NCBI RefSeq assembly: GCF_040183065.1
Contig: NC_091123.1
Span: 10,758,501 to 10,822,500 of the forward strand
Reading direction: 5' to 3'
Origin: Periplaneta americana
Taxonomy: Eukaryota; Arthropoda; Insecta; Blattodea; Blattidae
Length of the DNA: 64,000 bases
Of the stretch, positions 21,108 through 32,010 are shown one piece after another. Below the pieces are notes generated by a model. The model did not search any database. It saw only the letters and a program-made list of their open reading frames with translations, and was not told the DNA's origin. The position numbers and the translations under genes are program-made. The stretch's first letter is position 1; each line of letters starts with the position of its first letter.

Positions 21108-22377
21108 TGGTGTCACTTGTGGGGTTCAGACCTGTCTTCGGACAGTTGACCAAACAAATAATACAAATCGTTATTTCCTGCCAATAAGTCTGACAACCCT
21201 ACAGGAGTGACTGAGGGAGGGAACTCTGCTATTCAGACCGAGTGCGTGTGTGCTTTGAGTTGATCCCACAATTCGTCTCGATTTCGAGGGCGTCGGTGGG
21301 CATAGGTGGCTATCCTTCTCTTTTTCAATTCCGCCCATAAATTTTCGATGACATTCAAATCAAGTGACTTCGGAGGCCAATTAATGATTTCGAGCTCGGG
21401 TCTCCTTTGAAACCATCTTTGAATGTTTGCAGCATAGTGCACGGGATGGTTATCCTGCTGGAACAGCAATGTTCCTTCGGGAAAACGTTCTCGGGCGGAG
21501 GGAAGGAATATATTTTCCAGAATGTGCTCGTAAGTTCCCGCATTAAACCGGCCATCGATGCGTTCTATAACGCCAGGTCCATCGTAAGACATCCACCCCC
21601 AACACGATATGCTAAAGCGCCCCGAACTTTCACGTCGGTGCACATAGCGCTGATAATGTCGGAGACCATCCTCACGATAGACACGGACAGGACCTTCGTA
21701 ATCACTCGAGATGGTTGTTTCGTCGGAGAAAATTACATTTCTCCAATCGAAATCCACTCGATTGGTAGCGAAGGCAAGACGGTCGACAGCTTGTGCTTCC
21801 CCCAATATTTCCATTTGCGCAGCCCTCCGGCTCCTAATACCGCGGTTCCTCAACCTGCTGATCACAGTCTGTGAAGAGCCGGGAAAGTTAGATGCTGCTC
21901 TTATTTCGTTAGCAGTCAGAAAGGGGTCCTGTCGAACTGTCTCGAATAAAAGAGCATCCTCTTCCAATGAAGAAATCCGCGGACGCCCAGGAATAGGGCG
22001 ATTTTCGACCTCCCCAAAATTTTGGTAACGATGAATCCACCTCGTGGCTGTACTTTCAGGAACACCGACCAAACGGCCAGCAGAACTAGCCCCATATCCA
22101 GCCTCAACTAGAGCTATAACTCGCTGTCTCATGTCACGTCGGTTCGCCATTACGATGAGAAATGAGAGATGACGATAATACTTTAGTGTAGACAATGACT
22201 ATTTAACATGATATAGAATTATTGAAATAAGAGGCATCTTGCATAGTAAGAGTTAATAAATCAACCCTAAATTAAATATCTAAATAACAGGATATAACAG
22301 GAAGTCCAATTGTTGCGAAACTAATCAAATTAAATCTAATTACATTAAATAAACAAACCCCAAGTTATGACACCACA
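21108..22377 (-). mobile_element. Tc1-like transposon
   Basis: The transposase gene is flanked by an imperfect inverted repeat: 21109-21126 (GGTGTCACTTGTGGGGTT) against 22357-22374, where the complement reads GGTGTCATAACTTGGGGTTT. The repeat may extend outward with poor conservation, so the true termini and TA duplications are not fixed. The element lies upstream of exon 2 of the V-ATPase paralogue, probably inside its first intron. Confidence 0.65.
21233..22195 (-). CDS. Tc1-like DDE transposase, uninterrupted
   Basis: A 320-residue frame without stops catalyses cut-and-paste transposition in this family. The N-terminal about 130 residues are the paired-like double helix-turn-helix DNA-binding region (RRDMRQRVIALVEAGYGASS, GRPRISSLEEDALLFETVRQ). 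The catalytic triad is visible: NVIFSDETTISS (first D), FQQDNHPVHYAANIQRWFQR (second D) and LDLNVIENLWAELKKR (E). Thirty-five residues separate the last two, so DD35E. The internal MANRRDMRQ at residue 17 may be the real start, as family members usually begin close to the HTH. NHPVH and KSLDLNVIE differ from the commoner NDPKH and SPDLNPIE, and may weaken activity. Confidence 0.9.
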   Translation of the reverse strand: MSTLKYYRHLSFLIVMANRRDMRQRVIALVEAGYGASSAGRLVGVPESTATRWIHRYQNFGEVENRPIPGRPRISSLEEDALLFETVRQDPFLTANEIRAASNFPGSSQTVISRLRNRGIRSRRAAQMEILGEAQAVDRLAFATNRVDFDWRNVIFSDETTISSDYEGPVRVYREDGLRHYQRYVHRRESSGRFSISCWGWMSYDGPGVIERIDGRFNAGTYEHILENIFLPSARERFPEGTLLFQQDNHPVHYAANIQRWFQRRPELEIINWPPKSLDLNVIENLWAELKKRRIATYAHRRPRNRDELWDQLKAHTHSV

Positions 22378-22599
22378 TTGCTACAGCTAAATTGTAGGTT
22401 ATTAACATAAGCATTGAATAGGTCCGTGGTTGTGCGTTGGACGACAAAACCAAACATCGAAAGTTCGAATCTTGCCGAGGAATGTGACTTCTTGCTTTTT
22501 ATAATGTAAATCAGACTTATAACTACAATCATTCATATTTCTTACATTATTTATTAATATTTATAGCCAACATTGAATTTGTAAAGAAAAGACTTTAGA
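22378..22599 (+). repeat. tRNA-like sequence
   Basis: 22425-22490 contains a B-box-like AAGTTCGAATCTT after a weak A-box region 'tccgtggttgtgcgttgga'. Arms pair poorly, so a SINE head or pseudo-tRNA is more likely than a gene. Confidence 0.35.
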
Positions 22600-23480
22600 A
22601 ATCTCATATGGAATTTGTGATCTGTAGTGACATAAACGTAGATTATCTCTCGGAACTTTTCCGTAAAAGTAAATTAAATTCACTCCTTGAAACTGGAAAC
22701 CTTAGTCGTAGGGTCATTTTCCCATAGCATACAAGCTGAAGTAACACAGCCATTGATAAATGTTTTGTACACAGAATTAGACTGAATTCCTATTCGACAG
22801 AACCTATAATCAATGGCTTGTCTGACCATGATAAACAAATCCTAAGTGTTTTCAATGTCACTGAACAATTTCAAAATATTAATTTAAAAACTAAGAAAAG
22901 ATCGTAATTGCTGTATCTAGTGATTATTTACATTTATGTCTACAAAATGAATCTTGGAAAAACATATATGATACTGGTACTACTGATATTAAGAGTAAAC
23001 GTATTGAATTTTTCACTAAATTTCAGAATCACTTCAGTGGATGTTCTCCACTCAATGTTGTGAAAAAATTCAAAAGTTAAAACATGTAGATAACGCAGGG
23101 ACTTCAAAGCTCATGTATTAAAAAGAAGAATCTATATGTAATGAGTTGCAATGTAATGATCCTCATGTTCTTAAATACTGCAAGAAGTACAGTGTAATTT
23201 AACAAAAATTATGAAAGAGGGAAATAGAATATATTTGAGTAGAAAAGTACAAAATTCAGATAATGCAATTAAACCTATTCGGAATATTATTAAATTTAAA
23301 CTTTTAGATAACCTAAGAAAGAAAATATTTTTTCATTAAAACCAATGATTATAAAGTAGAGGATCCCAAATCTATTGCAAATTCTTTTAACGTATTATAG
23401 TATATAGTACAGAAATATTATTGACAACTTAAACATTCAAGATTTTGCAAAAGATACTGCAATTGGTTACTTAACAGATG
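22600..23480 (+). pseudogene. LINE endonuclease and linker relic
   Basis: The plus strand shows EFVICSDINVDYLSELFRKS, then KLNSLLETGNLS, HRIRLNSYSTEPIINGLSDH (the catalytic SDH of the EEP endonuclease) and later NESWKNIYDTGTTDIKSKRI and FSLKPMIIK in shifting frames. CGDINVDY and GLSDH are hallmarks of this domain in jockey/CR1-like LINEs. RT motifs do not follow. Numerous stops and frameshifts. Confidence 0.65.
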
Positions 23481-23925
23481 TATTTAATAATTAGTATTAA
23501 TATATGTAATTAGTCAATAACTGCAACAGTGTTTTTTCATTCAATCATAACATGAATAAAATTGAATGCAAACACGTAGATAAAATAGTTAAAATTAACT
23601 GCAGGGGTGAGAATGAAATAATCCAAAGCCATACTTTTAACAAAAATTGTTTTTCGCGAGTGCATTTCTTACACATATGTGAAAGCTATTAATAAATTAT
23701 TGCAATAATTACTCAACAAATGACATAGCCTAAGGACTCTAAACCTTTGTAAAAGTTTGTCTATTATTATATATTTTTTTAATTTCATTTTAATTGTTAG
23801 TTTTTAATATATATGCATTTACATTGTATATATGTGTGTGTATAAATGCATTCATTAGATTAACGTTTATAATATTATAACTTGTAATTTTGTATTGTTT
23901 GCGATCATTAACACTTAATCTCAGG
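23481..23925. other. AT-rich, no recognised gene
   Basis: Possibly decayed continuation of the LINE relic. No motif recognised. Confidence 0.35.
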
Positions 23926-24437
23926 ACTTCTTCTACACAACACGCAGAAGTCTTACCATCCGAGCTATGGAAACGACATGAAAGCTTTCCTTTCTGTGCG
24001 GAGTGTCGATCTAGTCATGAAGGTCCATTGTCGATTTAACTACACGATTTATGTATATATTTATCTTTTATTTACGTAATATAATCATAAGAATCGAACT
24101 CGCACTCTTCTACACAACACGCAGAAGTCTTACCATCCGAGCTATGGAAACGACATGAAAGCTTTCCTTTCTGTGCGGAGTGTCGATCTAGTCATGAAGG
24201 TCCATTGTCGATTTAACTACACGATTTATGTATATATTTATCTTTTATTTACGTAATATAATCATAATAATCGAACTCGCACTCTTCTACACAACACGCA
24301 GAAGTCTTACCGTCTGAGCTATGGAAACGACATGAAAGCTTTCCTTTCTGTGCGGAGTATCGATCTAGTCATGAAGGTCCATTGTCGATTTAACTACACG
24401 ATTTATGTATATATTTATCTTTTATTTACGTAATATT
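23926..24437. repeat. 177-bp tandem repeat, about 2.9 copies, tRNA-derived
   Basis: 'ttctacacaacacgcagaag' recurs at 23931, 24108 and 24285, exactly 177 bases apart, and copies differ at only a few sites. On the minus strand each full unit contains a tRNA-like head: A-box-like TAGCTCGGATGG and B box GAGTTCGATTC. The remainder is AT-rich (TTTATGTATATATTTATC). Confidence 0.85.
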
Positions 24438-24640
24438 ATAATTTTTTTGCAGTTTTTGAAGTGAATTTCGGAACGATGCTAGTAACAAACCAAATAGCCT
24501 GAATTTAAGTAACTCAATATTCGTTACCTTGTGTATCGGTGCTCTGGTCTCCGATCATGCGCAGTGTCCTACATCCGAGACTTAGGAATATTCAATCGTC
24601 TCATCCTTTTCCAAGGAAACTGTACGTATAGACATATTAC
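24438..24640. other. Short unassigned spacer
   Basis: Sequence between the 177-bp array and a microsatellite. No feature recognised. Confidence 0.35.
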
Positions 24641-24810
24641 GTACGTACGTACATACATACATACATACATACATACATACATACATACATACATACATCA
24701 GTAGGCAGTTTGTTTTCAGCCAGTTACCCAGCCAATTCCTTTTTCTCTTCCTTATCAGTTTCAGCATCATTCTTTCTTCACCTACTCTTTCCAACACAGC
24801 TTCATATAAG
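24641..24810 (-). mobile_element. LINE-B 3' fragment abutting a (CATA)n microsatellite
   Basis: 24641-24697 is ACGT/CATA repeat. The minus frame above it reads LERVGEERMMLKLIRKRKRN then WLGNWLKTNCLL, the LINE-B C-terminus (RKRxWLGHWLRxNCLL). The repeat replaces the following codons, so the microsatellite has grown within or at the break of the LINE. Confidence 0.6.
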
Positions 24811-25199
24811 TTATATCATCTGTAGATATTTATGTAGCCCGCTCGAGTTCTTTGTCCATTGTTTTCCAAATAGAAGAGGTACAATTTGTGCCGTAACAGT
24901 ACCCACGATACTCTGAAGCGCCGCTCTCCATCACCCGTCTGTTGCGATCGTTGGGATTTAATTTCTGTTATACAGGGTTTAAATGCAGTGAATTAACAAC
25001 AGGTGCGATCGCAGCGACATCTGGCAGAGCGGCCACACCGTTACACTGAACCGCAGAAGTGCGATAATTTAGAAGGGGCTTCAAATGAGCGAGTTACAGC
25101 GATTCGCAAGGAACGGTATCCCTAGCTCAGTAGTTCAGTAATGCCACAGTCCCGAAGCGTGCTACCAATCTAATCTCCTCTAAGCTGCTTACAACTTGC
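24811..25199. other. No recognised gene
   Basis: Moderately GC-rich sequence with no frame or repeat match elsewhere in the window. Confidence 0.35.
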
Positions 25200-25410
25200 A
25201 TGTAAGTCGGTAGGCTTTTGCCTACTGATCCGGAGTTGCGCACGGGCATGGGTTTGGTTACCGTTGGCACTCATTACCTACTTGGTGTTTTTCCGAGGTT
25301 TTCTCCAACCGAAAGGCAAATGTCAGATACATGATCAAATACCATCTCCCTAAGTTTTATCGACGCTAAGCAACCTAGTAGTTAGTACAGCGTTGTTAAA
25401 TCACTAATTA
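25200..25410 (+). mobile_element. SINE-B relative (diverged)
   Basis: The body 'ggtgtttttccgaggttttc' followed by 'caaccgaaaggcaaatgtca' corresponds to 5675-5725 of SINE-B. The tRNA-like head is degraded. It ends in 'taattaaaataaa'. Confidence 0.55.
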
Positions 25411-25449
25411 AAATAAACATACATAATATTATACTATATTATTGTTAAT

Positions 25450-25540
25450 CATATTATATTATATTATATTATATTATATTATATTATATTATATTATATT
25501 ATATTATATTACTCGTATATTATATATTATATTATATTAC
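25450..25540. repeat. (ATATT)n microsatellite, left block
   Basis: Pentanucleotide ATATT repeated over about 90 bases with two interruptions. A second block of the same unit lies at 26479-26572, on the other side of a LINE-A fragment. Confidence 0.9.
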
Positions 25541-26478
25541 TTACTTACAAATAGCTTTTAAGCAACCCGCAAGTTCATTGCCGCCCTCACATAAGCCCGT
25601 CATCGGTCCCTATCCTGTGCAAGATTAATCCAGTCTCTATCATCATATCCCACCTCCCTCAAGTCCATTTTTTTATTATCCTCCCATCTACGTCTCGGCC
25701 CCCTCCAAAGATCTTTTTCCCCTCCGGTCTCCCAACTAACACTCTATATGCATTTCTCGATTCGCCCATACGTGCTACATGCCTTGCCCATCTCAAACGT
25801 CTGGATTTAATGTTCCTAATTATGTCAGGTGAAGAACACAATGCGTGCAGTTCTGCGTTGTGTAACTTTCGCCATTCTCCTGTAACTTCATCCCTCTTAG
25901 TCCCAGATACTTTCCTAAGCACTTTATTCTCAAACACCTTAATCTCTGTTCCTCTCTCAAAGTGAGAGTACAAGTTTTACAACCATACAGAACAACCGGT
26001 AATATAACTGTTTTATAAATTCTAACTTTTACATTTTTTTTTACAGCAGACTAGATGACAAAGCTTCTCAACCGAATAATAACAAGCATTTCTCATATTT
26101 ATTTTCCTCCCGAGTGCCATTTATATTTGTTACTGTTGCTCCAAGATATTTGAATTTTTCCACCTCTTCGAAGATAAATCCCAAATTTTTATGTTTCCAC
26201 TTCGTACAATATTCTGGTCACGAGACATAATCATATACTTAGTCTTTTCGGGATTTACTTCCAAACCTATTGCTTTACTTGCTTCAAGTAGAATTTCCGT
26301 GTTTTCCCTAATCATTTGTGGATTTTCTCCTAACATATTCACGTCATCTGCATAGAAAAGAAGCTGATGTAACCCGTTCAATTCCAAATCCTGTCTGTTA
26401 TCCTGAACTTTCCTAATGGCATGTTCTAGAGTAAAGTTAAAAAGTAAAGGTGATAGTGCATCTCCTTGCTTTATCCTG
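25541..26478 (-). pseudogene. LINE-A fragment: end of RT through 3' end
   Basis: Minus strand encodes [20 protein letters not shown] (RT motif C with FYADD) at 26130-26387, then after frameshifts HFERGTEIKVFENKVLRKVS and the GRPEGK tail to 25560. An in-frame coding region across the whole piece is lost. It ends at 26478 exactly where an ATATT block begins. Confidence 0.82.
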
Positions 26479-26572
26479 CTTTATATTATATTATATTATA
26501 TTATATTATATTATATTATATTATATTATATTATATTATATTATATTATATTATATTATATTATATTATATT
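26479..26572. repeat. (ATATT)n microsatellite, right block
   Basis: About 94 bases of ATATT units joining two LINE-A pieces of opposite orientation. Confidence 0.9.
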
Positions 26573-26576
26573 ATTA

Positions 26577-26840
26577 TTTCAGGAACATTAAATCCAGACG
26601 TTTGAAATGCGCAGGGCATGTAGCACTTATGGGCGAATCCAGAAATGCATATAGAGTGTTAGTTGGGAGATCGGTGGGAAAAATGACCTTTGGGGAGGCC
26701 GAGACGTAGATGGGAGGATAATATTAAAATGAATTTGAGGAAGATGCGATATGATGATAGAGACTGGATTAATCTTGCTCAGGATAGGGATCGATGGCGG
26801 GCTTATGTGAGGGCGGCAATGAACTTCCGGATTCTCTAAA
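26577..26840 (+). mobile_element. LINE-A 3' end fragment, opposite orientation
   Basis: Plus frame: RNIKSRRLKCAGHVALMGES, RNAYRVLVGR then a frameshift into the WEDNIKM-type tail. Ends 'ttctctaaaacccatgagta', a decayed LINE-A terminus. With 25541-26478 it forms a head-to-head pair around the microsatellite. Confidence 0.78.
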
Positions 26841-26852
26841 ACCCATGAGTAT

Positions 26853-27135
26853 GTTATGCATTCATTCATAGTTTTCTGCCCAAGGGCAGGTCTTTCAGTG
26901 CAAACCCAGCATTCTCTAGTCTTTCCTATTTTCAGCCTTCCTCTTAGACTGGCATTATGATCCATATAGGCCTATCCTAATGCCGTCTATCAACTGATAT
27001 CTTCTTCTGCCCCTAACTCCTCTCCCGTTCAGCATTCCTTTTCAGTGCATCCTTCAGCAGACAGTTTCTTCTCAGCTAGTGACCCAATAAATTTATTTTT
27101 CTCTTCGTAATCAGTTTCATCACCATTCTGTCTGT
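26853..27135 (-). mobile_element. LINE-B 3' end, longest copy
   Basis: Begins 'gcattcattcatagttttct' and runs through 'gtgcaaacccagcattctc', 'tgatatcttcttctgcccct' and 'cagtttcttctcagctagtg'. These blocks also occur at 13160-13390 and 24698-24780. No open frame remains. Confidence 0.68.
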
Positions 27136-27820
27136 ACATTATATTACATTCTGCTTGGCGTTTTGTCAGTCATGTGTGAAAGTGCACACATCCGCCACTG
27201 GTACAGCAGCGATGCTGGTGTTTATTTTGTATCGAGGACAAAGAGAAACTGGAGCTTTAGAAACAAACTATGTCAAAACCAGAGACTTGTGACGTCAGAA
27301 ATCTAATTGAAATGAAAAGTGAGGAAGGACTCCATCCTTCCAAATAAGTCAAGTCAGTATAGAAATGGCCTGAGGATTTGAGTTTCAAGCTTACATGCTA
27401 TGCAACGTACAGCCAAGCCTGTTTAAGCGGTGAACGGAAGAGACTCTAGTCTTAACCTTCATCATTTTAATTGCTTGTGCTGATAAACTTTTATTTAAAA
27501 TTTTATTTTTATGATATCATATATTTTGTTACATGTTTTTACTTTCAAGTATCTGAAAATATATATATTCGCCCTCGGTAGTGTACTTGGTATAGCCCCA
27601 GATCACATATAGATTGTTCATTCCTATGTTAAAATCGGTTGCACTTTGAAGAGAACAACCGCCAGGATCGCCACCCGTCCGCCGTAAACGAACACGAGAT
27701 GGCAGTCAGTACAGTCGCTAATGCTATTCGAATGGGAATTATGACGTGACTCCTTATGTAACAATTAGATGGCAGCATAGTAAACCTGACAAAAGTTGTT
27801 ACCGTCAAAGCCTATAACGC
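27136..27820. other. No recognised gene
   Basis: Mixed sequence without a supported frame. A short block near 27655-27700 (ccgccaggatcgccacccgt) is GC-rich. No repeat partner noticed in the window. Confidence 0.35.
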
Positions 27821-27825
27821 CGAGC

Positions 27826-28062
27826 AATCTGGGTATATATGATCTAGGGTATAGCGCTGGCCTTCTATGCTCGAGGTTGCGGGTTCGATCCCGTCCAGAT
27901 CGATAGCATTTAAGTGTTTTTAAATGCGACAGGTTCGTGTCAGTAGATTTACTGACATGTAAAAGAAATCCTGCGGGACAAAATTCTTGCACACCGGCGA
28001 CGCTGATGTAACATCTGCAGTTGCGAGCGTCGTTAAATAAACCATAATTAAAAAAAAAAAAA
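27826..28062 (+). mobile_element. tRNA-derived SINE, family SINE-A
   Basis: Same family as at 2278: tRNA-like head with GGGTTCGATCC at about 27881, body with 'cagtagatttactgacatgt', end 'cgtcgttaaataaaccataa' and an A run to 28064. Confidence 0.8.
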
Positions 28063-28944
28063 AAATCTGAAATATATTCCAAAAATATGTTTCTTATGTT
28101 CATTGCATGGTGTGGACCAATAGCCTGTCATGCAGGCGTTCCGAAGTCGAATCCCTGTCCCTGTTGAGGTTCTTTATTGAAAATCATAGTGAGACTTGTG
28201 GAGGACAATGTCGCATTTGGGTTTTTTTTTTTTTTTTTTTTTTTTTAGGTTCTCTTGTTCCCCCATAGCCTATTAGACATCTGTATCATTCCGTCAATAT
28301 TTTCTCCATTTCTTCACCATTCCATAGCATTCCCCGAACTCTGGCTGGCGATAGGTGAAAGGGGTTGGCCTAGGGACGAGTATGGGTTGCCTGCTAGGAA
28401 CTTGTGTACTCAGCGAACCTTAGCGTGGTCAGCCGATGTGGATTGCAAATGCTCCTAGCTGGTTAGTTAACAGTACTGGGTCATATTGATCCTTTCCAGT
28501 AGTAGCAGTAATAGTGACCAATCCCAAGCACCTGGCAACTGATTCGATCTTTTCCACTAGGCTTGGCTTACATTTCATACATGTCGTGTGTTTTTCTAGG
28601 TGTCGGACATAGGGATTTAAAACTGCCATAAGAAACCTATGTATAAAAACAATGAAGAGATAATTTAATCAGTGAGTCATGTTTAGAAATTAGTAGGCTT
28701 TGACAATTTGTAAAACAAGAGATCATAATTTATGGTTGCTAAGTCAAAGCATGATGTTCTCCAAAGAAAACACGGTATACCATACTCCTGTACCTACGAG
28801 TATCTACAATGGAATTAGGCCTACTGCGTTTCCTCTGAATATTGGTTTGTTGAAAAGCCGTTGGTATGGATCTATGGTAAGAGAAATAAGAAACATAATT
28901 CATGCAAAAAAGTACATCATCCTTCTAGCTTTAAATATATCTGC
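28063..28944. repeat. Unassigned repeat-like sequence with a poly(T) tract
   Basis: Contains a tRNA-like B box (AAGTCGAATCC near 28145), a T run (28220-28246) that may be the A-tail of a minus-strand retroposon, and 'ctggctggcgataggtgaaa' to 'agctggttagttaacagtac' (28340-28475), which I recognise only as repeat-like. No gene is supported. Confidence 0.35.
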
Positions 28945-29690
28945 TACGAAAGTGACGTCAAAATAGTGCGACTAACTCATTACCATTGCTAAGGAAGTGA
29001 CGTTAGATGGTGAAATTTTCGTAACATTTTATTCATTTGATACTAGGGTATAAGCGTTTCAAGCTGATCTGTTGCTAGGTGACGCCAGAATAGTGTGATG
29101 TAAATCATTGCCGTTGCTCTAAAACTGACGTCAGATATTGAAATATTCGTAACATTTTATTCATTTGATACTAGGGAATAACCGTTTCAAGCTGATCCGT
29201 TGCTAGGTGACGCCAGAATAGTGTGATGTAAATCATTGTCTTTGCTATAAAACTGACGTCAGATGTTCAAATTTCCGTAACATTTTATTCATTTGATACT
29301 AGAGTATAAACGTTTCAAGCTGATCCGTTGCTAGGTGATACCAGAATAATGTGATGTAAATCATTGTCGTTGCTATAAAACTGACGTCAGATGTTGAAAT
29401 TTTCGTAACATTTTATTCATTTGATACTAGAGTATAAACGTTTCAAGCTGATCCGTTGCTAGGCGACGCCAGAATAATGTGATGTAAATCATTGTCGTTG
29501 CTATAAAACTGACGTCAGATGTTGAAATTTTCGTAACATTTTATTCATTTGATACTAGAGTATAAACATTTCAAGCTGATCCGTTGCTAGGTGACGCCAG
29601 AATAATGTGATGTAAATCATTGCCGTTGCTATAAAACTGACGTCACATGTTGAAAATTTCTTGACATGTTATTCATTTAACACTCAAATG
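28945..29690. repeat. 128-bp tandem repeat with a TGACGTCA palindrome per unit
   Basis: The mark 'cgtaacattttattcatttg' recurs at 29020, 29148, 29276, 29404 and 29532, exactly 128 bases apart; flanking partial units make about 5.8 copies. TGACGTCA, the consensus CREB/ATF site, stands at 28953, 29126, 29254, 29382, 29510 and 29638. No ORF crosses units. Confidence 0.88.
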
Positions 29691-30500
29691 TTAAACCTTT
29701 CTCGTTAAAACTAGGAAATATTGAGAACTGAAGCAGATAAAAACTTGGAGATGTCATTGTCGCTCGGAGGGTTAATGTCCTCGATGGTCAAGGACGAGAC
29801 TTCGGTCGTTGCGTCACTTTCTGCTCTGGCCTAGTTTTGTCCAGAGGCCTGCAGGCCACCCTTCATGGAGAAACTTCTTCGTGTGTGGAGCGACACAGAT
29901 TCCGAGAAGAGACGAAGCCCCGCGCGGAGATGATGGACCACGGCGAGATGATGAGTCTGCGCGTGAAGCTTTCTAGTATTTGAAGTGTTACGAGATTCCG
30001 GCCACAGGTTGGCCACTTTACAGTCAAGCTGAAGTCGCTGCTGAATAATAAAAAAAAAGAAAGAATCGATGTCACTAAAAGGCATATATATTTTATCTAC
30101 TACACGTTTTATGTCTTTTGCAATAATTACGTTCTGTTACCATATCGCCAATCATATTCTTTTTCACTATTCATTGTCTTCAACTTTGATCGAAAGACAT
30201 ACTTAAATGAATCCATTTGTTAAGCACACAAATAAGAAAAAGCCTTCGTTTTCTCGTTTGCATGTAAGGAAGTCGTACTATATAATCTCGTAAAGACATC
30301 TGATTTGATTAATAAATTGTAGAGTTTAAATGGATATGCAATTAATTTTGACTAAAACATTGGTAATAGCATTTTCGTGTACTATGAACTATTACGTCTC
30401 TATAGAAGAGGCCGTGGCTAAAAAGACATAGTTTACTAGCGGTAAAACTTCGTCTTAGAATTATTGGTCACAGATGTCGCATGTGTTAACAGTTAGAGTC
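29691..30500. other. No recognised gene
   Basis: Includes a GC-richer part (29740-30040) whose frames show no known domain. A first exon of the V-ATPase paralogue was sought here and not found. Confidence 0.35.
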
Positions 30501-30506
30501 CGCAGA

Positions 30507-30512
30507 GGGGGG

Positions 30513-30554
<42 letters not shown>
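30507..30554. repeat. (G)n(GA)n microsatellite
   Basis: A G run followed by about 40 bases of GA dinucleotide. Confidence 0.9.
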
Positions 30555-30558
<4 letters not shown>

Positions 30559-31530
30559 GAAAACGAGTAAACAGGAAATAGTTCTAAATGTGATCACGAG
30601 AGGGCCACACGATGATCAATGTGACCAACAATGAAGGAAAGAAGAGTATAAACACTAGTTTACTGTCACATTTCTTTTAATTGCATAGCAGATTATGTAC
30701 TTTCTCTACAATTGTTTAAAACGATTGGCTTTCCAGTTTTAATATTAATATTTATTTAGCATGTTTTAACTTACTGTTTTTAAGAAAGGAAATTCAGTGT
30801 TCATAAGGAAGTAGGGAAATTTCTATTTCAACTTATGACTGCACTGTTCGTTTTGTAATGTTTAATTATGGCGGTCGTCGTAGTAGTAGGTGAAGTTATT
30901 GAATGAGGAAATGATTATGAAATAACTTTTTGTAATAGCAATATATCGTTTACAAAGAAATAGTGCTCATGAAAATGAACTTGGCACATCTTTTGAAGCG
31001 CATATATTTACGATATATGCTGTTGTTACTTTAATAGATTAAGTTTCAAACTGCGAGTAACACAATGAATGTTTAATATTAATTACTCCTTTTAATTGGG
31101 CGAAAAACTGTCAGGTATGTTACATATCTCTGTTTTGTATGTAATATATACCATTTATTGTGAGCTATTTATCGTTTGCACCAATAAAGACCGCCTAAAT
31201 ATATAATAGACTGTTGCATTGTAATTGTATGTCACTTCATTTCAATTCTCTTCGACAAAGATATTTCCATTAAATACAGTGTGCGCTGTACAGATTTAAT
31301 TTGATTTTAGCATATGAATAGAGTCATTTCAATACGTGACATTGATGTCGCCACATGATACCAACAAATTTTAATTTTAGGTGATGAGCATATTTTATTA
31401 ATGTAGCTGCTTTGCATGACAGTTTTGTCTGAAAATGCGTTAACTGGAATGGTTACCGTAATTTTAGCTTAATTTTAACTTGAATCTAATTCACGTTTAG
31501 TTAATGCATATTTGTTGAAAAGACAAGTTT

Positions 31531-31574
<44 letters not shown>

Positions 31575-31820
31575 TTGCATTAAGTTTCAAAATACCAATC
31601 TGTATGATTTACCATATAATAAATATAAAAAAAAAGTTACATTTTATAACATTTGTTCTAAATTTAAACTTAAGAGTGGCTTGTTGCCATTATATCCTCA
31701 ATTATATTTTAAGAATGTCTTGCCTATGTGTGATAACATTGCATTGAATTTTCAATGAACATTGATTAATTAAAATTGGTTAATATTCATTAAATGTTGC
31801 CATAATGGGATTGCTTAGAG
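30555..31820. other. AT-rich region with (AT)n, no gene
   Basis: No supported frame. An AT dinucleotide run lies at about 31534-31573. Confidence 0.4.
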
Positions 31821-32002
31821 CAGCAGTCATCAGTATACTGCACTCTCGGGCTAGCGTCTCTTACCCACGGACAAGACACTGCTCTAGCATGCATTCGTGG
31901 CTGCTGGCGGGTATGCTGTCTCTCTATCCCTTGTGCACGATGGAGCATATTTCATTACCCTCCATGCACTCTACCCATTTCAGCGAGTGCTGACGACCAC
32001 TG
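31821..32002. mobile_element. 182-bp hAT-type MITE
   Basis: Ends CAGCAGTCATCAG...CTGACGACCACTG, an imperfect inverted repeat, with flanking 8-mers GCTTAGAG (31813-31820) and GTTTAGAG (32003-32010) that differ at one base. CAG-type ends and an 8-bp duplication are typical for hAT elements. No coding capacity. Confidence 0.65.
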
Positions 32003-32010
32003 GTTTAGAG

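Noticed and set aside
21407-22028. Plus-strand frames of 105-155 codons at the Tc1-like locus
   Set aside because: Antisense shadows of the transposase, without family similarity.
30507-30554. GA tract as a possible Polycomb/GAGA-factor element
   Set aside because: A lone microsatellite without nearby promoter evidence; nothing distinguishes it from neutral repeat.
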